Origin: Rosenbergiella metrosideri | GTDB lineage: Bacteria > Pseudomonadota > Gammaproteobacteria > Enterobacterales > Enterobacteriaceae | Direction of reading: 5' to 3' | DNA: 64,000 nt | Assembly (NCBI RefSeq): GCF_022602565.1 | Contig: NZ_JALBCV010000003.1 | Location: 1,273-65,272 of the forward strand | Shown: positions 23,826 to 33,521 of the stretch, piece by piece | Layout of the letters: every line of letters begins with the position of its first letter | How positions within the stretch are numbered: position 1 is the first letter of the stretch | The notes under the pieces: model-generated | What the model was told of the DNA's origin: nothing | Database searches by the model: none | What the model saw: the letters and a program-made list of their open reading frames with translations, nothing else | Made by a program: the position numbers and the translations under genes

Positions 23826-25423
23826 TGAATTGTTGGCGTCTACCCGGCAGCATTGCGGCATTCGCTATTCTGGTCTGTCTTAGCGCAGCGCTTATCGCGC
23901 TGCTGTTTGCCGCCCCCTTGCCCTCATTGACGGGACTACTGGAAGACGCCTACCTCCATCATTTGATCGCGTTTTCGTTTAAACAGGCCTCGCTCTCGGC
24001 CCTTATCGCCGTCGGTTTGGCGATCCCCATTGCCCGAGCATTACTGCGGCGACATTTTCCCGGTAAGGTTTTGCTGTTACGCCTTGCCAGCATGACCTTA
24101 ATTCTGCCGGTATTGGTCGCGGTATTCGGTTTAATGACTATTTACGGCCGTGAAGGCTGGCTTGCCATGCTGTGCCATCGACTCGGCATCGATTATACCT
24201 TTAGCCCCTATGGACTGAGTGGGATTCTACTGGCCCACGTCTTTTTCAATTTACCGCTCGCCACTCGCCTGTTATTACAAGCCTTACAGCAGATCCCTAA
24301 TGAGCAGCGACAGCTGGCCGATCAATTAGCCGTCCAAGGATGGAATCTGTTTAAATTTCTTGAGTGGCCTTGGTTAAAACGGCAACTTTTCCCGGCTTTT
24401 GTGCTGATCTTTATGCTCTGTTTCACCAGCTTCGCCATTGTCTTGACCTTAGGCGGAGGTCCTCAAGCAACCACTTTGGAACTGGCAATTTATCAAGCAT
24501 TAAACTTCGATTATGACCCGGGTCGCGCTGCGCTACTCGCCATTATTCAATTGTGCTGCTGCGGTGGGCTATTATTATGCAGCCATTGGTTGACCCCGCT
24601 TCGCGCCCATGAGGTCACTCTACGCCAGACTTGGCAGCATAAAGTGGAAGGTCTAGGGGCCGCTATTACCGACGCGGTAGTGTTACTGGTTCTGGTTCTA
24701 TTTCTGATCCCGCCCCTTATCGCGGTCATCACGGCCGGCATCGGTCCGCAGACGCTTACAGCCTTAACCGACCCAGCACTATGGCAAGCCCTCGCGCTTT
24801 CACTCAAGATTGCTATCGTCGCTGGCGTGCTCAGTGTCAGTATTACCCTGATGATATTGTGGACGTCACGGGAATACCGTCGACGGCAGCAGCATGGCTG
24901 GGCCAGCTGTCTTGAAGCCAGTGCAATGCTTATTTTAGGCGTACCAAGCATTGTTCTCGCGACAGGGGCTTTTCTGATCCTCAATCAAACCATCGGACTT
25001 GATCGTTCACCCGCCTATCTGGTCATTATCGTCAATACTTTGATGGCATTACCCTATGCTAGTAAGTTACTCGAGAGCCCGATGCGTGACTTGGCGAATC
25101 AATATAGCCGTCTGTGTCTCTCACTGAATTTAACGGGATGGCAACGGTTACGTCATATTGAGTTGCCAACACTGCGACAGCCGCTGCTACAAGCCTTTGC
25201 GTTCGCCTCATTAATGTCGATGGGCGATTTCGGTGTGATTGCCTTGTTCGGTAGCCAAGATTTTCAAACGCTACCCTATTACCTGTATCAGCAGATGGGC
25301 GCTTACCGAACGCAACAGGCGGCGGTGACTGCACTACTCTTATTGCTGTTATGCTTCCTGATTTTTATCCTTATTGAAACCTTGGCGGACCGTGATGCTC
25401 ACCGTAAATCAACTAAGTTGTGA
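23825..25423 (+). CDS. thiP: Thiamine/TPP ABC transporter permease ThiP
   Basis: A 532-residue inner-membrane permease with two fused BPD/MetI domains, each with a cytoplasmic EAA loop for the ATPase (EQRQLADQLAVQGWNLFKFLEWPW in the first and NQYSRLCLSLNLTGWQRL in the second). About twelve transmembrane helices. The start at 23825 (TAATG overlap with thiB) gives an N-terminus like E. coli ThiP; a longer frame from 23789 would lie inside thiB. It moves thiamine, TMP or TPP delivered by ThiB, powered by ThiQ. Confidence 0.95.
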   Translation: MNCWRLPGSIAAFAILVCLSAALIALLFAAPLPSLTGLLEDAYLHHLIAFSFKQASLSALIAVGLAIPIARALLRRHFPGKVLLLRLASMTLILPVLVAVFGLMTIYGREGWLAMLCHRLGIDYTFSPYGLSGILLAHVFFNLPLATRLLLQALQQIPNEQRQLADQLAVQGWNLFKFLEWPWLKRQLFPAFVLIFMLCFTSFAIVLTLGGGPQATTLELAIYQALNFDYDPGRAALLAIIQLCCCGGLLLCSHWLTPLRAHEVTLRQTWQHKVEGLGAAITDAVVLLVLVLFLIPPLIAVITAGIGPQTLTALTDPALWQALALSLKIAIVAGVLSVSITLMILWTSREYRRRQQHGWASCLEASAMLILGVPSIVLATGAFLILNQTIGLDRSPAYLVIIVNTLMALPYASKLLESPMRDLANQYSRLCLSLNLTGWQRLRHIELPTLRQPLLQAFAFASLMSMGDFGVIALFGSQDFQTLPYYLYQQMGAYRTQQAAVTALLLLLLCFLIFILIETLADRDAHRKSTKL

Positions 25424-26102
25424 TTACCCACAACAGCCTCTAAGTTTTACCTTATCCGTTTCGGCGGGGGAACGGGTGGTGATATTGGGCCCTAGCGGTG
25501 CGGGCAAAAGCACACTACTCAATCTCATTGCCGGTTTCATCACTGCCAGCCAAGGAGAGGTATGGATTGCTGATCAGAACGTGACGACCTTGGTGCCAGC
25601 CAAACGACCGCTGTCGATACTGTTTCAGGAAAATAATCTTTTTACCCACCTGACCGTTAGACAGAATCTCGCCCTCGGGTTATCCCCTGCCATGCGTCTA
25701 TCTGCCGTCCAGAAAGAGAAGCTTTTAGCATTAGCTGATCGTACCGGCCTATTACCCCTGATGGATCGGTTACCTTCGCAGCTTTCCGGTGGGCAACGAC
25801 AACGTGTTGCGTTGACCCGCTGTCTATTACGCGAACAGCCTTTACTGCTACTGGATGAACCTTTTTCGGCCTTAGACCCTGCCCTTCGCCAAGAAATGTT
25901 AGTCCTTACTCAGGCGCTATGTCAGGAGAATCAATTAACTCTCGTGATGGTCTCGCACCAACTCGCGGACGCACGTTTTCTTGCCGATCGCTGTATTGTG
26001 ATTGACCAAGGAGAGGTCGCCTGGAGTGGGAGCTGGCAGCAACTGGAAAAAGGCGACAGTGAAGCCGCCAGAATGTTAGGGGTATCGCCTGCTAATGGCT
26101 AA
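25395..26102 (+). CDS. thiQ: Thiamine ABC transporter ATPase ThiQ
   Basis: 235 residues from the ATG at 25395, which overlaps the thiP end by 29 bases, as in E. coli. Walker A is GPSGAGKST, the Q-loop is LFQENNLFTHLT, the signature LSGGQRQRVALTRC, Walker B LLLLDEPFSALDP, and the switch histidine is in MVSHQLADA. Soluble ATPase bound to ThiP at the inner membrane. The 3' end overlaps the convergent yabI gene by 11 bases. Confidence 0.96.
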   Translation: MLTVNQLSCDYPQQPLSFTLSVSAGERVVILGPSGAGKSTLLNLIAGFITASQGEVWIADQNVTTLVPAKRPLSILFQENNLFTHLTVRQNLALGLSPAMRLSAVQKEKLLALADRTGLLPLMDRLPSQLSGGQRQRVALTRCLLREQPLLLLDEPFSALDPALRQEMLVLTQALCQENQLTLVMVSHQLADARFLADRCIVIDQGEVAWSGSWQQLEKGDSEAARMLGVSPANG

Positions 26103-26856
26103 TAAATACTTTCCACAATAAGTGACCAAACATTGGCATCATTGGATGTTGAAGCAATAGACATAAGGCAATGACAGTAATCCCCACCGTGATTGGTGCA
26201 AGATAACGTAGGCGTGCGGCCGTTAACCAGCCCTTAGCGACCTCGTCTTTAGCCGGACGTAACCAGCGCCAAGTAAGCCAAACACTGACCCAAACCAGCA
26301 CTGCCACCCCGGCTAAGTACCATTTGAATAGACTATCTTGTGCGCCAGCAGGCACATCAATCGCCACCCCCGCAAGAATACCTGGTAGCAAGTAGATGGG
26401 TGGCCATAAGATGCATCCCACAAGATTGGGGGGTAAGAATTTTTTCGCTGGGAGCTCTAGCATGCCGGCAATCAACGGGATAAGCGGACGCGTAGGCCCG
26501 ACAAAGCGGCCAATTAAGATGGTCGCGACGCTATGATTATGTAATGCGTGTTCGGTCTTGTTGAGCAGGGCTTGATGTTTCTGTAAATACTTCCAGCGAT
26601 GTAACGGACCTTGGAATTTCCAACCGATATAAAACGATAGCCAGTCCCCCACCAAGCATCCAATAAAACCTGCTGCCCATGCTGGATAGAGGCTGATGTG
26701 CCCGCTACCAATGAGTGCACCGAGCGAAGCCATCATAACGGTTCCAGGTAGTATTAAGCCAACTAGGGCTAAGGACTCCAAAAAGGTCACAACCGCAACA
26801 ACGCCTATCGCCCAGCCGACCGATTGCTCTAATAAATGTTGGATCCAAGCTTCCAT
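26092..26856 (-). CDS. yabI: DedA-family membrane protein YabI
   Basis: 254 residues from the ATG at 26856, exactly the length of E. coli YabI; the longer frame to 26913 has no homology upstream. DedA features are FLESLALVGLILPGTVMMAS, GDWLSFYIGWKFQGPLHRW and VGRFVGPTRPLIPLIAGM. DedA proteins are inner-membrane proteins linked to proton-driven lipid-carrier flipping and membrane homeostasis; YabI itself has no defined substrate. The thiBPQ-yabI neighbourhood is the same as in E. coli. Confidence 0.93.
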   Translation of the reverse strand: MEAWIQHLLEQSVGWAIGVVAVVTFLESLALVGLILPGTVMMASLGALIGSGHISLYPAWAAGFIGCLVGDWLSFYIGWKFQGPLHRWKYLQKHQALLNKTEHALHNHSVATILIGRFVGPTRPLIPLIAGMLELPAKKFLPPNLVGCILWPPIYLLPGILAGVAIDVPAGAQDSLFKWYLAGVAVLVWVSVWLTWRWLRPAKDEVAKGWLTAARLRYLAPITVGITVIALCLLLQHPMMPMFGHLLWKVFISH

Positions 26857-26988
26857 TAACTTTCCTCGTAATTCTCGAGCTCGGATTGTTGCGGTCTGTA
26901 CCGACCACGTCAAGTGAAGTTACCGATATTAAAACACTCCGAAACAAAATCGCTGACGCCTTAGCGAACCCTGTTCCACTTTTACGCT

Positions 26989-27567
26989 TCACTCTGGCTC
27001 GATAGGGTTGACGCACGCCGTCGGTAAATGGTTTAACCCCTCTTTTTCTAGAGTAAACGACTTAAATCGACGATGCTTATCAAGCTTAACCAGATAAATG
27101 GAATCATAATCAAACGGCGAAATGGATGGGATCTGTACGTTTTCCCCTCCTGTACTCGCCACCAGTTCTTTTACCGCGTCAACTAAGTGATCGTGCTCCC
27201 AGGCAATATAAGTTACTTGATGGTTATCGCTCGCTAACAAGCGACTGACTAAGGCATGCGTATCGCGCGCATGAAATTGTAAACCTATGCTCTCAGAGGT
27301 CTGAATAGCGAGCGGCATCAGTGTCGCAACGGCACGAATTGAACTGCCCTCTTTCTCTTCAATGGGTGCCGAGGCGTACAGTCCGTCCGGTTTACCATAG
27401 CGAGGGACGAGTACCGCGGGTAAACGCAATGCACGGTTTAATCCTTGGCACGAGAGCTGGCCACTAAAATTCATCTGTTTTTCTGCATGACGGAAGAAAA
27501 CAAAGGTCCGCTCTGCATGGCAGTTCGCGGCCACCACCAGTAGTAAAAGAAAAAAGACATTACGCAA
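26989..27567 (-). CDS. Secreted histidine-phosphatase-superfamily protein
   Basis: A 192-residue protein with a signal peptide (MRNVFFLLLLVVAANCHA, cleavage about residue 18). The histidine-phosphatase active-site motif appears as FFRHAEK (Arg26, His27), and the second histidine is probably in AWEHDHLVDAV near residue 125. The conserved glycine after RH is alanine, which some branches tolerate. Probably periplasmic. The substrate is unknown; it could release phosphate from an organic ester. It stands alone between yabI and a 330-base gene-poor stretch. Confidence 0.75.
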   Translation of the reverse strand: MRNVFFLLLLVVAANCHAERTFVFFRHAEKQMNFSGQLSCQGLNRALRLPAVLVPRYGKPDGLYASAPIEEKEGSSIRAVATLMPLAIQTSESIGLQFHARDTHALVSRLLASDNHQVTYIAWEHDHLVDAVKELVASTGGENVQIPSISPFDYDSIYLVKLDKHRRFKSFTLEKEGLNHLPTACVNPIEPE

Positions 27568-27900
27568 AATTCAATCCTCCAGCCAGAAATGATATTGAAT
27601 GACTATAACCGATTGCCATGTCATGACAGTCACCGCTTACCGGGATGTTTAATATTGATTGAGGAAGTGGCGCCTATTTCTAAGCTATGTTACGAGGATT
27701 CTATCAGAACGTATTTTGTCATGCCCGCAAGTGATGGGGAAACCATTAGGGGATTGATCATGAAGGTAAGACAGTACGACGTCGCCGTGCGAACAATAAA
27801 TCGTCACGCTGGCCATGGCAGTATCTTAAAGGCTTACTATCTCACTTACTCAACCAATTAGAGCCATTCCCCAAAATTCCAGCTCTCTATTGCAATACTC
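27568..27900. other. Gene-poor spacer
   Basis: About 330 bases between the phosphatase start and the LysR gene end. An ATG-initiated frame of 90 codons (27589-27861, +) has no clear ribosome site and no recognisable sequence, so it is not called. No terminator, repeat or RNA gene was seen. Confidence 0.4.
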
Positions 27901-28806
27901 TTAGTTTCTATTCACGTTAGTCAGCGTATCAACTTCCGACAATAACCAGCGCTCGAAACATTCTAAAGCCGTTTCGTTAATCCCTGTTTCCTTAGGTTTA
28001 ATTAAGCTGAATTTTTTACTCAGCTTGGTTGAGCTTGGCCAAGGAGAAATAATCGAACCGTTATTGAGTTCATTCTCGACATACATCCTAGGAACCAATG
28101 CGACACCTTGTCCAGCGATGACAGCAGAAATAGCCATTTCATGAAGGTCATACCTTCTCCCTTTCATCAGATTATCTAGACGAATTCCACTCTCTTGGGA
28201 ATATTGAAACCATGCATCGTGGTTCTGTCGTCTGTGAATAAGCTGTAGTTCGTTTAACGGTTGGTCGATACAATCATTTTTTAACAGTGCAGGATGACAA
28301 ATAGGAAGTAAAATTTCCTGAAATAAAAATTGTACACGCATACCTGCCCACGCAGAGTGTTCATAATGAATGACCGCATCAAAACCACTTCCAGAAAGAA
28401 TAAACGGATCTGCTCGCGCCGCTAAATTTAGCGTTATATCTGGATATAACTGATTGAATTTATTAAGTCGAGGAATAAGCCAGCGGCTTGAAAAAGTGGG
28501 TAAAACCGCTATATCAAAACTTCGACTTTCCTCAGGCATGCCCATTATGGACTGAGCATCTCTTTCCATCCGATACAGGGATTCGCTCACATGATGCGCA
28601 TAATTAATGCCTAAAGGATTAAGCTTTACTCTACTCCCCATACGGTCAAATAACTTGCAGTTAAGTAGGGCTTCAAGACGTGCGATCTGACGACTAATTG
28701 CACCTTCTGTTAACGATAACTCTTCTGCCGCCTTGGAGAAATTACCGTGTCTAGCAGCAGCATCAAAGGCTCTCAGAGATGTTGTGCTAGGTAATTTTCT
28801 GCGCAT
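27901..28806 (-). CDS. LysR-family transcriptional regulator, GcvA type
   Basis: About 301 residues from the ATG at 28806, the start that gives the standard opening MRRKLPSTTSLRAFDAAARH; a frame to 28932 adds an unusual 42-residue leader. The winged helix-turn-helix is at 1-65 (NFSKAAEELSLTEGAISRQI). The effector domain follows (FDIAVLPTFSSRWLIPRLNK, VIAGQGVALVPRMYVE), close to the GcvA/AmpR subgroup. It is divergent from a 174-residue protein of unknown function, with about 160 bases between, the usual layout for a LysR protein and its target. The inducer is unknown. Confidence 0.88.
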   Translation of the reverse strand: MRRKLPSTTSLRAFDAAARHGNFSKAAEELSLTEGAISRQIARLEALLNCKLFDRMGSRVKLNPLGINYAHHVSESLYRMERDAQSIMGMPEESRSFDIAVLPTFSSRWLIPRLNKFNQLYPDITLNLAARADPFILSGSGFDAVIHYEHSAWAGMRVQFLFQEILLPICHPALLKNDCIDQPLNELQLIHRRQNHDAWFQYSQESGIRLDNLMKGRRYDLHEMAISAVIAGQGVALVPRMYVENELNNGSIISPWPSSTKLSKKFSLIKPKETGINETALECFERWLLSEVDTLTNVNRN

Positions 28807-28966
28807 AGTTCTGTTTTCCCATTTGGTCTTTGTAACTCGCCTACCGTGACTTAATGTCATTAAGTCATGAAATTTAATCGTTTTAAAGCACGTTGATAAA
28901 TTTATATCATGATGAAAATCATTATTTAACACTGCTTTTATTAAAAATATAAACGAGGGTAAGCCT

Positions 28967-29491
28967 GTGCTCTATATCGTGGAATGTTCATATAATGATT
29001 CAGAAAGTGAAGATGAATGGAATTTTTTCTACAGCCAACAAAAACTCCCGGCATTAATATCTGTTGCTGGCTTCAAGACATCTCAACGATTTCGCGCTAT
29101 CAAAGAAGGTTATCCTACCTATCTGGCCATTCATACCATTGACAATGCAAAGGTTTTAAACAGCGAAGATTACCATCTTAAAGGCGGTGGAAACTTCTCT
29201 CGCTGGCAAAAAAATATTAATGACTGGCATCGTAACCTTTATGAGACGGAGGGTGATGCTCCAACAGTTTCAGCTGATAAACGATTAATGATAAGTACAA
29301 AAAAGATAGACTTTTCAATGTTAGGAACGAGATTAAGCGAGACGGAATTGTACGCAGTAGGATTAGAAAAATACCCTGAATATCGTATTATTTATAGCGT
29401 TCCCGAAGAAATAGCCCAACTGTTCATAGAGATAGCATCGGTAAGTATCTATGAGCCTATGACACAACAACTGCAGAGCCTGATAATCTAG
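28967..29491 (+). CDS. Unassigned protein, possible dimeric alpha-beta barrel fold
   Basis: A 174-residue protein with no catalytic motif I recognise. Residues 1-100 (LYIVECSYNDSESEDEWNFF, LPALISVAGFKTSQRFRAI, PTYLAIHTID) have the strand-helix-strand pattern and the P-x-L...V-x-GF element of EthD/DUF4286-type ferredoxin-like barrels. The second half may be a degenerate second copy (ELYAVGLEKYPEYRIIYSVP). The GTG start follows AGGGTAAGCCT. It is divergent from the LysR gene and followed by a metallo-hydrolase, so it probably belongs to the same small pathway. Confidence 0.7.
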   Translation: MLYIVECSYNDSESEDEWNFFYSQQKLPALISVAGFKTSQRFRAIKEGYPTYLAIHTIDNAKVLNSEDYHLKGGGNFSRWQKNINDWHRNLYETEGDAPTVSADKRLMISTKKIDFSMLGTRLSETELYAVGLEKYPEYRIIYSVPEEIAQLFIEIASVSIYEPMTQQLQSLII

Positions 29492-29684
29492 CACGCTTAT
29501 TATACATAATGCTTTAAGGGTAAATAACATTGCGAGAGTTATCTTATTTAACTGTTTAAATATCGAAAGATAACGACTATCGTGAGAAAGTTAAATTCAA
29601 AATCGTATAATTCCCTCACCTCGTACCCTTTACTCGTTTAAATATTAGTTAAATCAAATTCCCATCACTGATTCCGAGGCATTA

Positions 29685-30521
29685 ATGAGAAATTATTTTC
29701 CATTTTATCAAATTGGCCATTTTAAAATAACGGCAATTAATGACGGAGATATGACGTCAAGCATAGATTTACTTTCAGGTATTGACCGTAATGATGCAGA
29801 AATTATCCAACATCATTCTGGAATCGATGAGCCTGATGATATTCATATAAATTGCTATCTCATTCAAGGTAATGGCAGAGTTATTTTAGTCGATACGGGT
29901 ATAGGTCAAGGTAATAGTATGGCAGGGAAACTTAAAGAAAATCTTGCATCGATTGGTATCAGCCCAAACGATATCGATACTATTCTATTGACTCATTGCC
30001 ATCCCGATCATATTGGAGGTCTACTTGACGCTGAAAATAGACGCGTTTTTAACGTTGCAGACATAGTCCTTCATCCTCTTGAAGCACAGCACTGGCTAGA
30101 TGATGAAAAATTCACTTTGGCGGATGAGAGAGGGAGGCGTAATTTTAGGTTAGTTCGCCAGACATTAGAGGCTTATGCTGGAAAAGTCTCTTTCTTTAAC
30201 GATGAGAACATTGCTGAGGCTATTATGCCGGTCTGGTTACCTGGCCATACTCCAGGCCATACCGGATTTCTTATCGAATCTGGTTGTACATCGTTATTAA
30301 TATGGGGAGATATCGTCCATTACCCTCACATTCAACTCGCTCAACCAACGGTATCCATTCTTTTTGATAATGACCCTGTTCAAGCAAAAGAAACAAGAAT
30401 GAAGATATTGGAGCATGCTGTGAAGGAAAAAGTGATTATTGCCGGTATGCACTTAGGGCAGAGAGGTTTTTCCTTTATTCACAAAGAGGACAATGGTTAC
30501 TGCATCGCCTATATAAATTAA
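29685..30521 (+). CDS. Metallo-beta-lactamase-fold hydrolase, lactonase-like
   Basis: A 278-residue protein with the zinc-binding motif THCHPDHIGG near residue 105. Further metal ligands are probably in LPGHTPGHTGF (about 185), WGDIVHYP (about 205) and GMHLGQRGF (about 253). The layout resembles the YtnP/AidC group, some of which open acyl-homoserine lactones. There is no clear signal peptide, so it is cytoplasmic. Substrate unknown. It lies about 190 bases after the unassigned protein gene on the same strand, and the LysR protein is a plausible regulator. Confidence 0.82.
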   Translation: MRNYFPFYQIGHFKITAINDGDMTSSIDLLSGIDRNDAEIIQHHSGIDEPDDIHINCYLIQGNGRVILVDTGIGQGNSMAGKLKENLASIGISPNDIDTILLTHCHPDHIGGLLDAENRRVFNVADIVLHPLEAQHWLDDEKFTLADERGRRNFRLVRQTLEAYAGKVSFFNDENIAEAIMPVWLPGHTPGHTGFLIESGCTSLLIWGDIVHYPHIQLAQPTVSILFDNDPVQAKETRMKILEHAVKEKVIIAGMHLGQRGFSFIHKEDNGYCIAYIN

Positions 30522-31031
30522 TTGATAAATTTATAAGGTCGTTTTCAGGACTAAGCATTCCATACAGGTTCTCAGCGTTCAATTATTCTATCTAACGTTA
30601 AGGTGACAGTTTTAGCGGCCAGAGTTTTATTTTAGGCGGCCTCTCTGGCATCGCTTCTACAGCTATCACTTTTATCCTTTTAATAACGGATGGTATGAGT
30701 AAATAGGGTAACTTTGGCGAGTATTTTTACACTGAGAATAGAGGTGTCACTGTCAATTTTGAGTTTTTCTACGGTATGACATGATCCAGAGAAAACGGTT
30801 ATGCCCGGTGGGATGATAGGCGTGACAGCCCCCTCTCGCAGAGTGATAGCAGGACAATGGACAACAGAGCCGTTCATAAGAACACCTCGAAAACTGAATT
30901 TACGCTTACTTGATAATTGGAGATATCACCTATTCTCCCATCCCCACCGAAACCTCCCCCACTAAAAGCCCTGTAGTCCTTTTCCAGCTAGCTTATACTG
31001 TCTACTGAATGCGTAATCATGAGGAAGCGAT
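30522..31031. other. Spacer upstream of polB
   Basis: About 510 bases that hold only the possible minus-strand small gene at 30680-30877 and, presumably, the polB promoter. A TACTGT half site lies about 30 bases before polB, but the matching half of a LexA box is absent. Confidence 0.4.
30680..30877 (-). CDS. Possible small protein of unknown function
   Basis: A 65-residue frame beginning MNGSVVHCPAITLREGAVTP, with a strong ribosome site (GAGGTG, five bases from the ATG) on the minus strand. The alternating beta-type pattern and two cysteines look protein-like. It stands alone between the metallo-hydrolase and polB, divergent from polB. No family is recognised, and chance remains possible. 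Confidence 0.4.
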   Translation of the reverse strand: MNGSVVHCPAITLREGAVTPIIPPGITVFSGSCHTVEKLKIDSDTSILSVKILAKVTLFTHTIRY

Positions 31032-33377
31032 ATGGAGACTGTTTCGGCCGGTTTTATCTTAACCCGTCATTGGCGCGATACCCCCCGGGGTGTTGAAGTC
31101 TCCTTTTGGCTAGCGACCGATCAAGGTCCTCGCTCTGTCTCGGTGCCTTTGCAGCGGGCAACCGCTTTTTTCCCAACCGAATATCGTAATCAAGTAGAAA
31201 CCCTACTGGCTGACCAGCGAGGCATTACCCTACACGATTCAGCACTGAAAGATTTCTCTCACCGCCCTCAAACGACGCTTTACCTAAATCAGCAACGGTC
31301 ACTCAAAGCCATTACTCAGCAGTTCGCGCAGGCAGCTATCCCGCTTTATGAGGCGGATATTCGTCCTACGGACCGCTATATGATGGAGCGCTTTATCACC
31401 GCGCCCGTTTGGATAGGTCATAGTACCGCCGCTGAGCCGACCCGGCTAAAACCTCATCCCGACTACCGACCAACCCTAAAATGGGTATCGCTGGATATCG
31501 AAACCAACGAGCGCGGGGAGCTTTACTGTATTGGCTTAGAAGGTTGCGGACAGCGGCAAGTCTATATGCTCGGGCCACCTACCCCAAGCGAAGAACAGCC
31601 GGACTTTACCCTAACCTATGTCTCCCACCCACCGGAGCTGATCCATGCTCTCAACCAGTGGATGGCCATGCATGATCCGGATGTACTGATCGGCTGGAAT
31701 GTTATTCAATTCGATCTGCGCATCTTGCACCGTGAGGCTGAACGATTTGGTCTACCTCTCAAGTTAGGCCGTGGTGGTGGCTTACTCGTTTGGCAAGAGC
31801 ACGGCTTCAAACCCGGGGTATTCAGCGCACAGGCTGCCGGGCGCTGGATAATCGATGGCATCGAGGCGTTAAAATCAGCGTTCTGGGACTTCCCATCTTT
31901 TAGCCTTGAAAATGTCTCCCAACACTTATTGGGGGAAGGTAAAGATAGCGCGACACCACACGATAGAATGGACGAGATCAATCAGCGCTTCCGCCAAGAC
32001 AAAGTGGCGCTTGCCCGCTATAACTTGAAAGATTGTGAATTGGTGACGCGTATTTTTCAAAAAACCGAACTAATGGCCTTTTTACTGGAACGCGCCAGTA
32101 CCAACGGTCTGCCTGCCGATCGCCACGGCGGCTCGATCGCCGCGTTCACCCATCTCTACTTGCCCCGTATGCACCGCTTAGGATTTGTAGCCCCTAATCT
32201 CGGTGATATTGCACCGCAACAGAGTCCAGGGGGATTTGTGATGGACTCACAGCCCGGTCTCTACCGTTCAGTGATTGTGCTAGATTATAAAAGTCTGTAT
32301 CCCTCGATCATCCGAACTTTTCTGATCGATCCAGTAGGCTTAATCGTCGGCTTGGCCGATCCTGGTCCTTCCGTGCCAGGCTACCTCTCAGCACAGTTTT
32401 CACGGACAGTGCATTGTTTACCGGCGATTGTCGAACAGATCTGGCAGGGGCGTGAAAAAGCCAAGCGCGAGAAAAATGCCCCGCTATCCCAAGCACTGAA
32501 AATTATTATGAATGCTTTTTACGGAGTACTTGGTACGCCCTCTTGCCGTTTTTTCGATCCGCGTCTTGCCTCGTCAATTACTCTGCGGGGACATGATATC
32601 ATGCAACAGACTCGGCAACTGATCGAACAACAAGGCTACACCGTTATTTATGGGGATACTGACTCCACCTTTATCTCACTCGGTGAGCACTGCGATCCAC
32701 AGCAAGCTGACGCGATTGGTCAGCGGCTCGTCGCTGTAATCAACCAATGGTGGCAACAGACCTTGCAGCAGCAACTCGGGATAGAGAGTGCCTTAGAGAT
32801 CGAGTACGAGCGCCATTTTAGTCGTTTTTTAATGCCCACCATCCGCGGTGCCGAGCAAGGCAGTAAGAAACGCTATGCAGGCTTAGTGGCCGATCACGGC
32901 GAGGAACGTTTAGTTTTTAAAGGGTTAGAGACAGTTCGTACCGATTGGACACCCCTTGCTCAACAGTTCCAACAGACACTGTATGGCCTTATTTTTCGCG
33001 ATCAACCTTGGGAAGAGTACGTGCAACACACCGTGCAACAACTTTTAGCGGGTAAGTTAGACGATCAGCTGGTCTATAAAAAACGCTTACGTCGTCCACT
33101 GGCCGACTACGAAAAGAATATCCCTCCACATGTGCGTGCCGCCCGTCTGGCCGAACAGGCCGCCCTCGCACAAGGACAAAAATCGAACTTCCGACGCGGT
33201 AGTGCAATTCGTTATGTCATCACGCTCGCTGGCCCAGAGCCGCTCACGGCAATGACCGCACCTCTCGACTATACTCATTACTTAACTAAGCAATTGCAGC
33301 CGGTCGCAGAAGGTATTCTCGGATTTGTCGGCGGCAATTTTGAAAATGTCATGACTGGGCAACTTGGACTATTTTGA
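31032..33377 (+). CDS. polB: DNA polymerase II (family B)
   Basis: A 781-residue family B polymerase (E. coli 783). The 3'-5' exonuclease motif is [14 protein letters not shown] near residue 155, with [10 protein letters not shown] and YNLKDCELV as Exo II/III. Polymerase motifs are [13 protein letters not shown] (A), [13 protein letters not shown] (B) and [11 protein letters not shown] (C). It acts in error-free and translesion restart synthesis. In E. coli it is SOS-induced; I did not find a full LexA box here. The ATG follows GAGGAAGCGAT. Its place before rapA is the standard one. Confidence 0.97.
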   Translation: METVSAGFILTRHWRDTPRGVEVSFWLATDQGPRSVSVPLQRATAFFPTEYRNQVETLLADQRGITLHDSALKDFSHRPQTTLYLNQQRSLKAITQQFAQAAIPLYEADIRPTDRYMMERFITAPVWIGHSTAAEPTRLKPHPDYRPTLKWVSLDIETNERGELYCIGLEGCGQRQVYMLGPPTPSEEQPDFTLTYVSHPPELIHALNQWMAMHDPDVLIGWNVIQFDLRILHREAERFGLPLKLGRGGGLLVWQEHGFKPGVFSAQAAGRWIIDGIEALKSAFWDFPSFSLENVSQHLLGEGKDSATPHDRMDEINQRFRQDKVALARYNLKDCELVTRIFQKTELMAFLLERASTNGLPADRHGGSIAAFTHLYLPRMHRLGFVAPNLGDIAPQQSPGGFVMDSQPGLYRSVIVLDYKSLYPSIIRTFLIDPVGLIVGLADPGPSVPGYLSAQFSRTVHCLPAIVEQIWQGREKAKREKNAPLSQALKIIMNAFYGVLGTPSCRFFDPRLASSITLRGHDIMQQTRQLIEQQGYTVIYGDTDSTFISLGEHCDPQQADAIGQRLVAVINQWWQQTLQQQLGIESALEIEYERHFSRFLMPTIRGAEQGSKKRYAGLVADHGEERLVFKGLETVRTDWTPLAQQFQQTLYGLIFRDQPWEEYVQHTVQQLLAGKLDDQLVYKKRLRRPLADYEKNIPPHVRAARLAEQAALAQGQKSNFRRGSAIRYVITLAGPEPLTAMTAPLDYTHYLTKQLQPVAEGILGFVGGNFENVMTGQLGLF

Positions 33378-33439
33378 TAGGTGACGAATCCTCCGCCTTC
33401 CAGTACCATAGCGCCCTTCAAAATAACCAGGCCTTCTTC

Positions 33440-33455
33440 CACCACCAGGGTGGTG
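33440..33455 (+). repeat. Small hairpin in the polB-rapA spacer
   Basis: CACCAC/GTGGTG with a CAGG loop, midway in the 144-base spacer. No T tract; possible attenuator or incidental. Confidence 0.25.
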
Positions 33456-33521
33456 AACCGTGTTTGGCCCGTTATCCGTGAATGAATACATCCCTATAAT
33501 TAAGAGAATCGAGCAAAATTT

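Noticed and set aside
23647-23883. Frame overlapping the thiB-thiP junction
   Set aside because: It overlaps two well-supported genes in another register and has no homology.
27589-27861. 90-codon plus-strand frame between the phosphatase and LysR genes
   Set aside because: It has an ATG but no clear ribosome site or family; I could not separate it from chance.
30990-31015. LexA box before polB
   Set aside because: TACTGT is present but the matching ACAG-type half at the right spacing is not.
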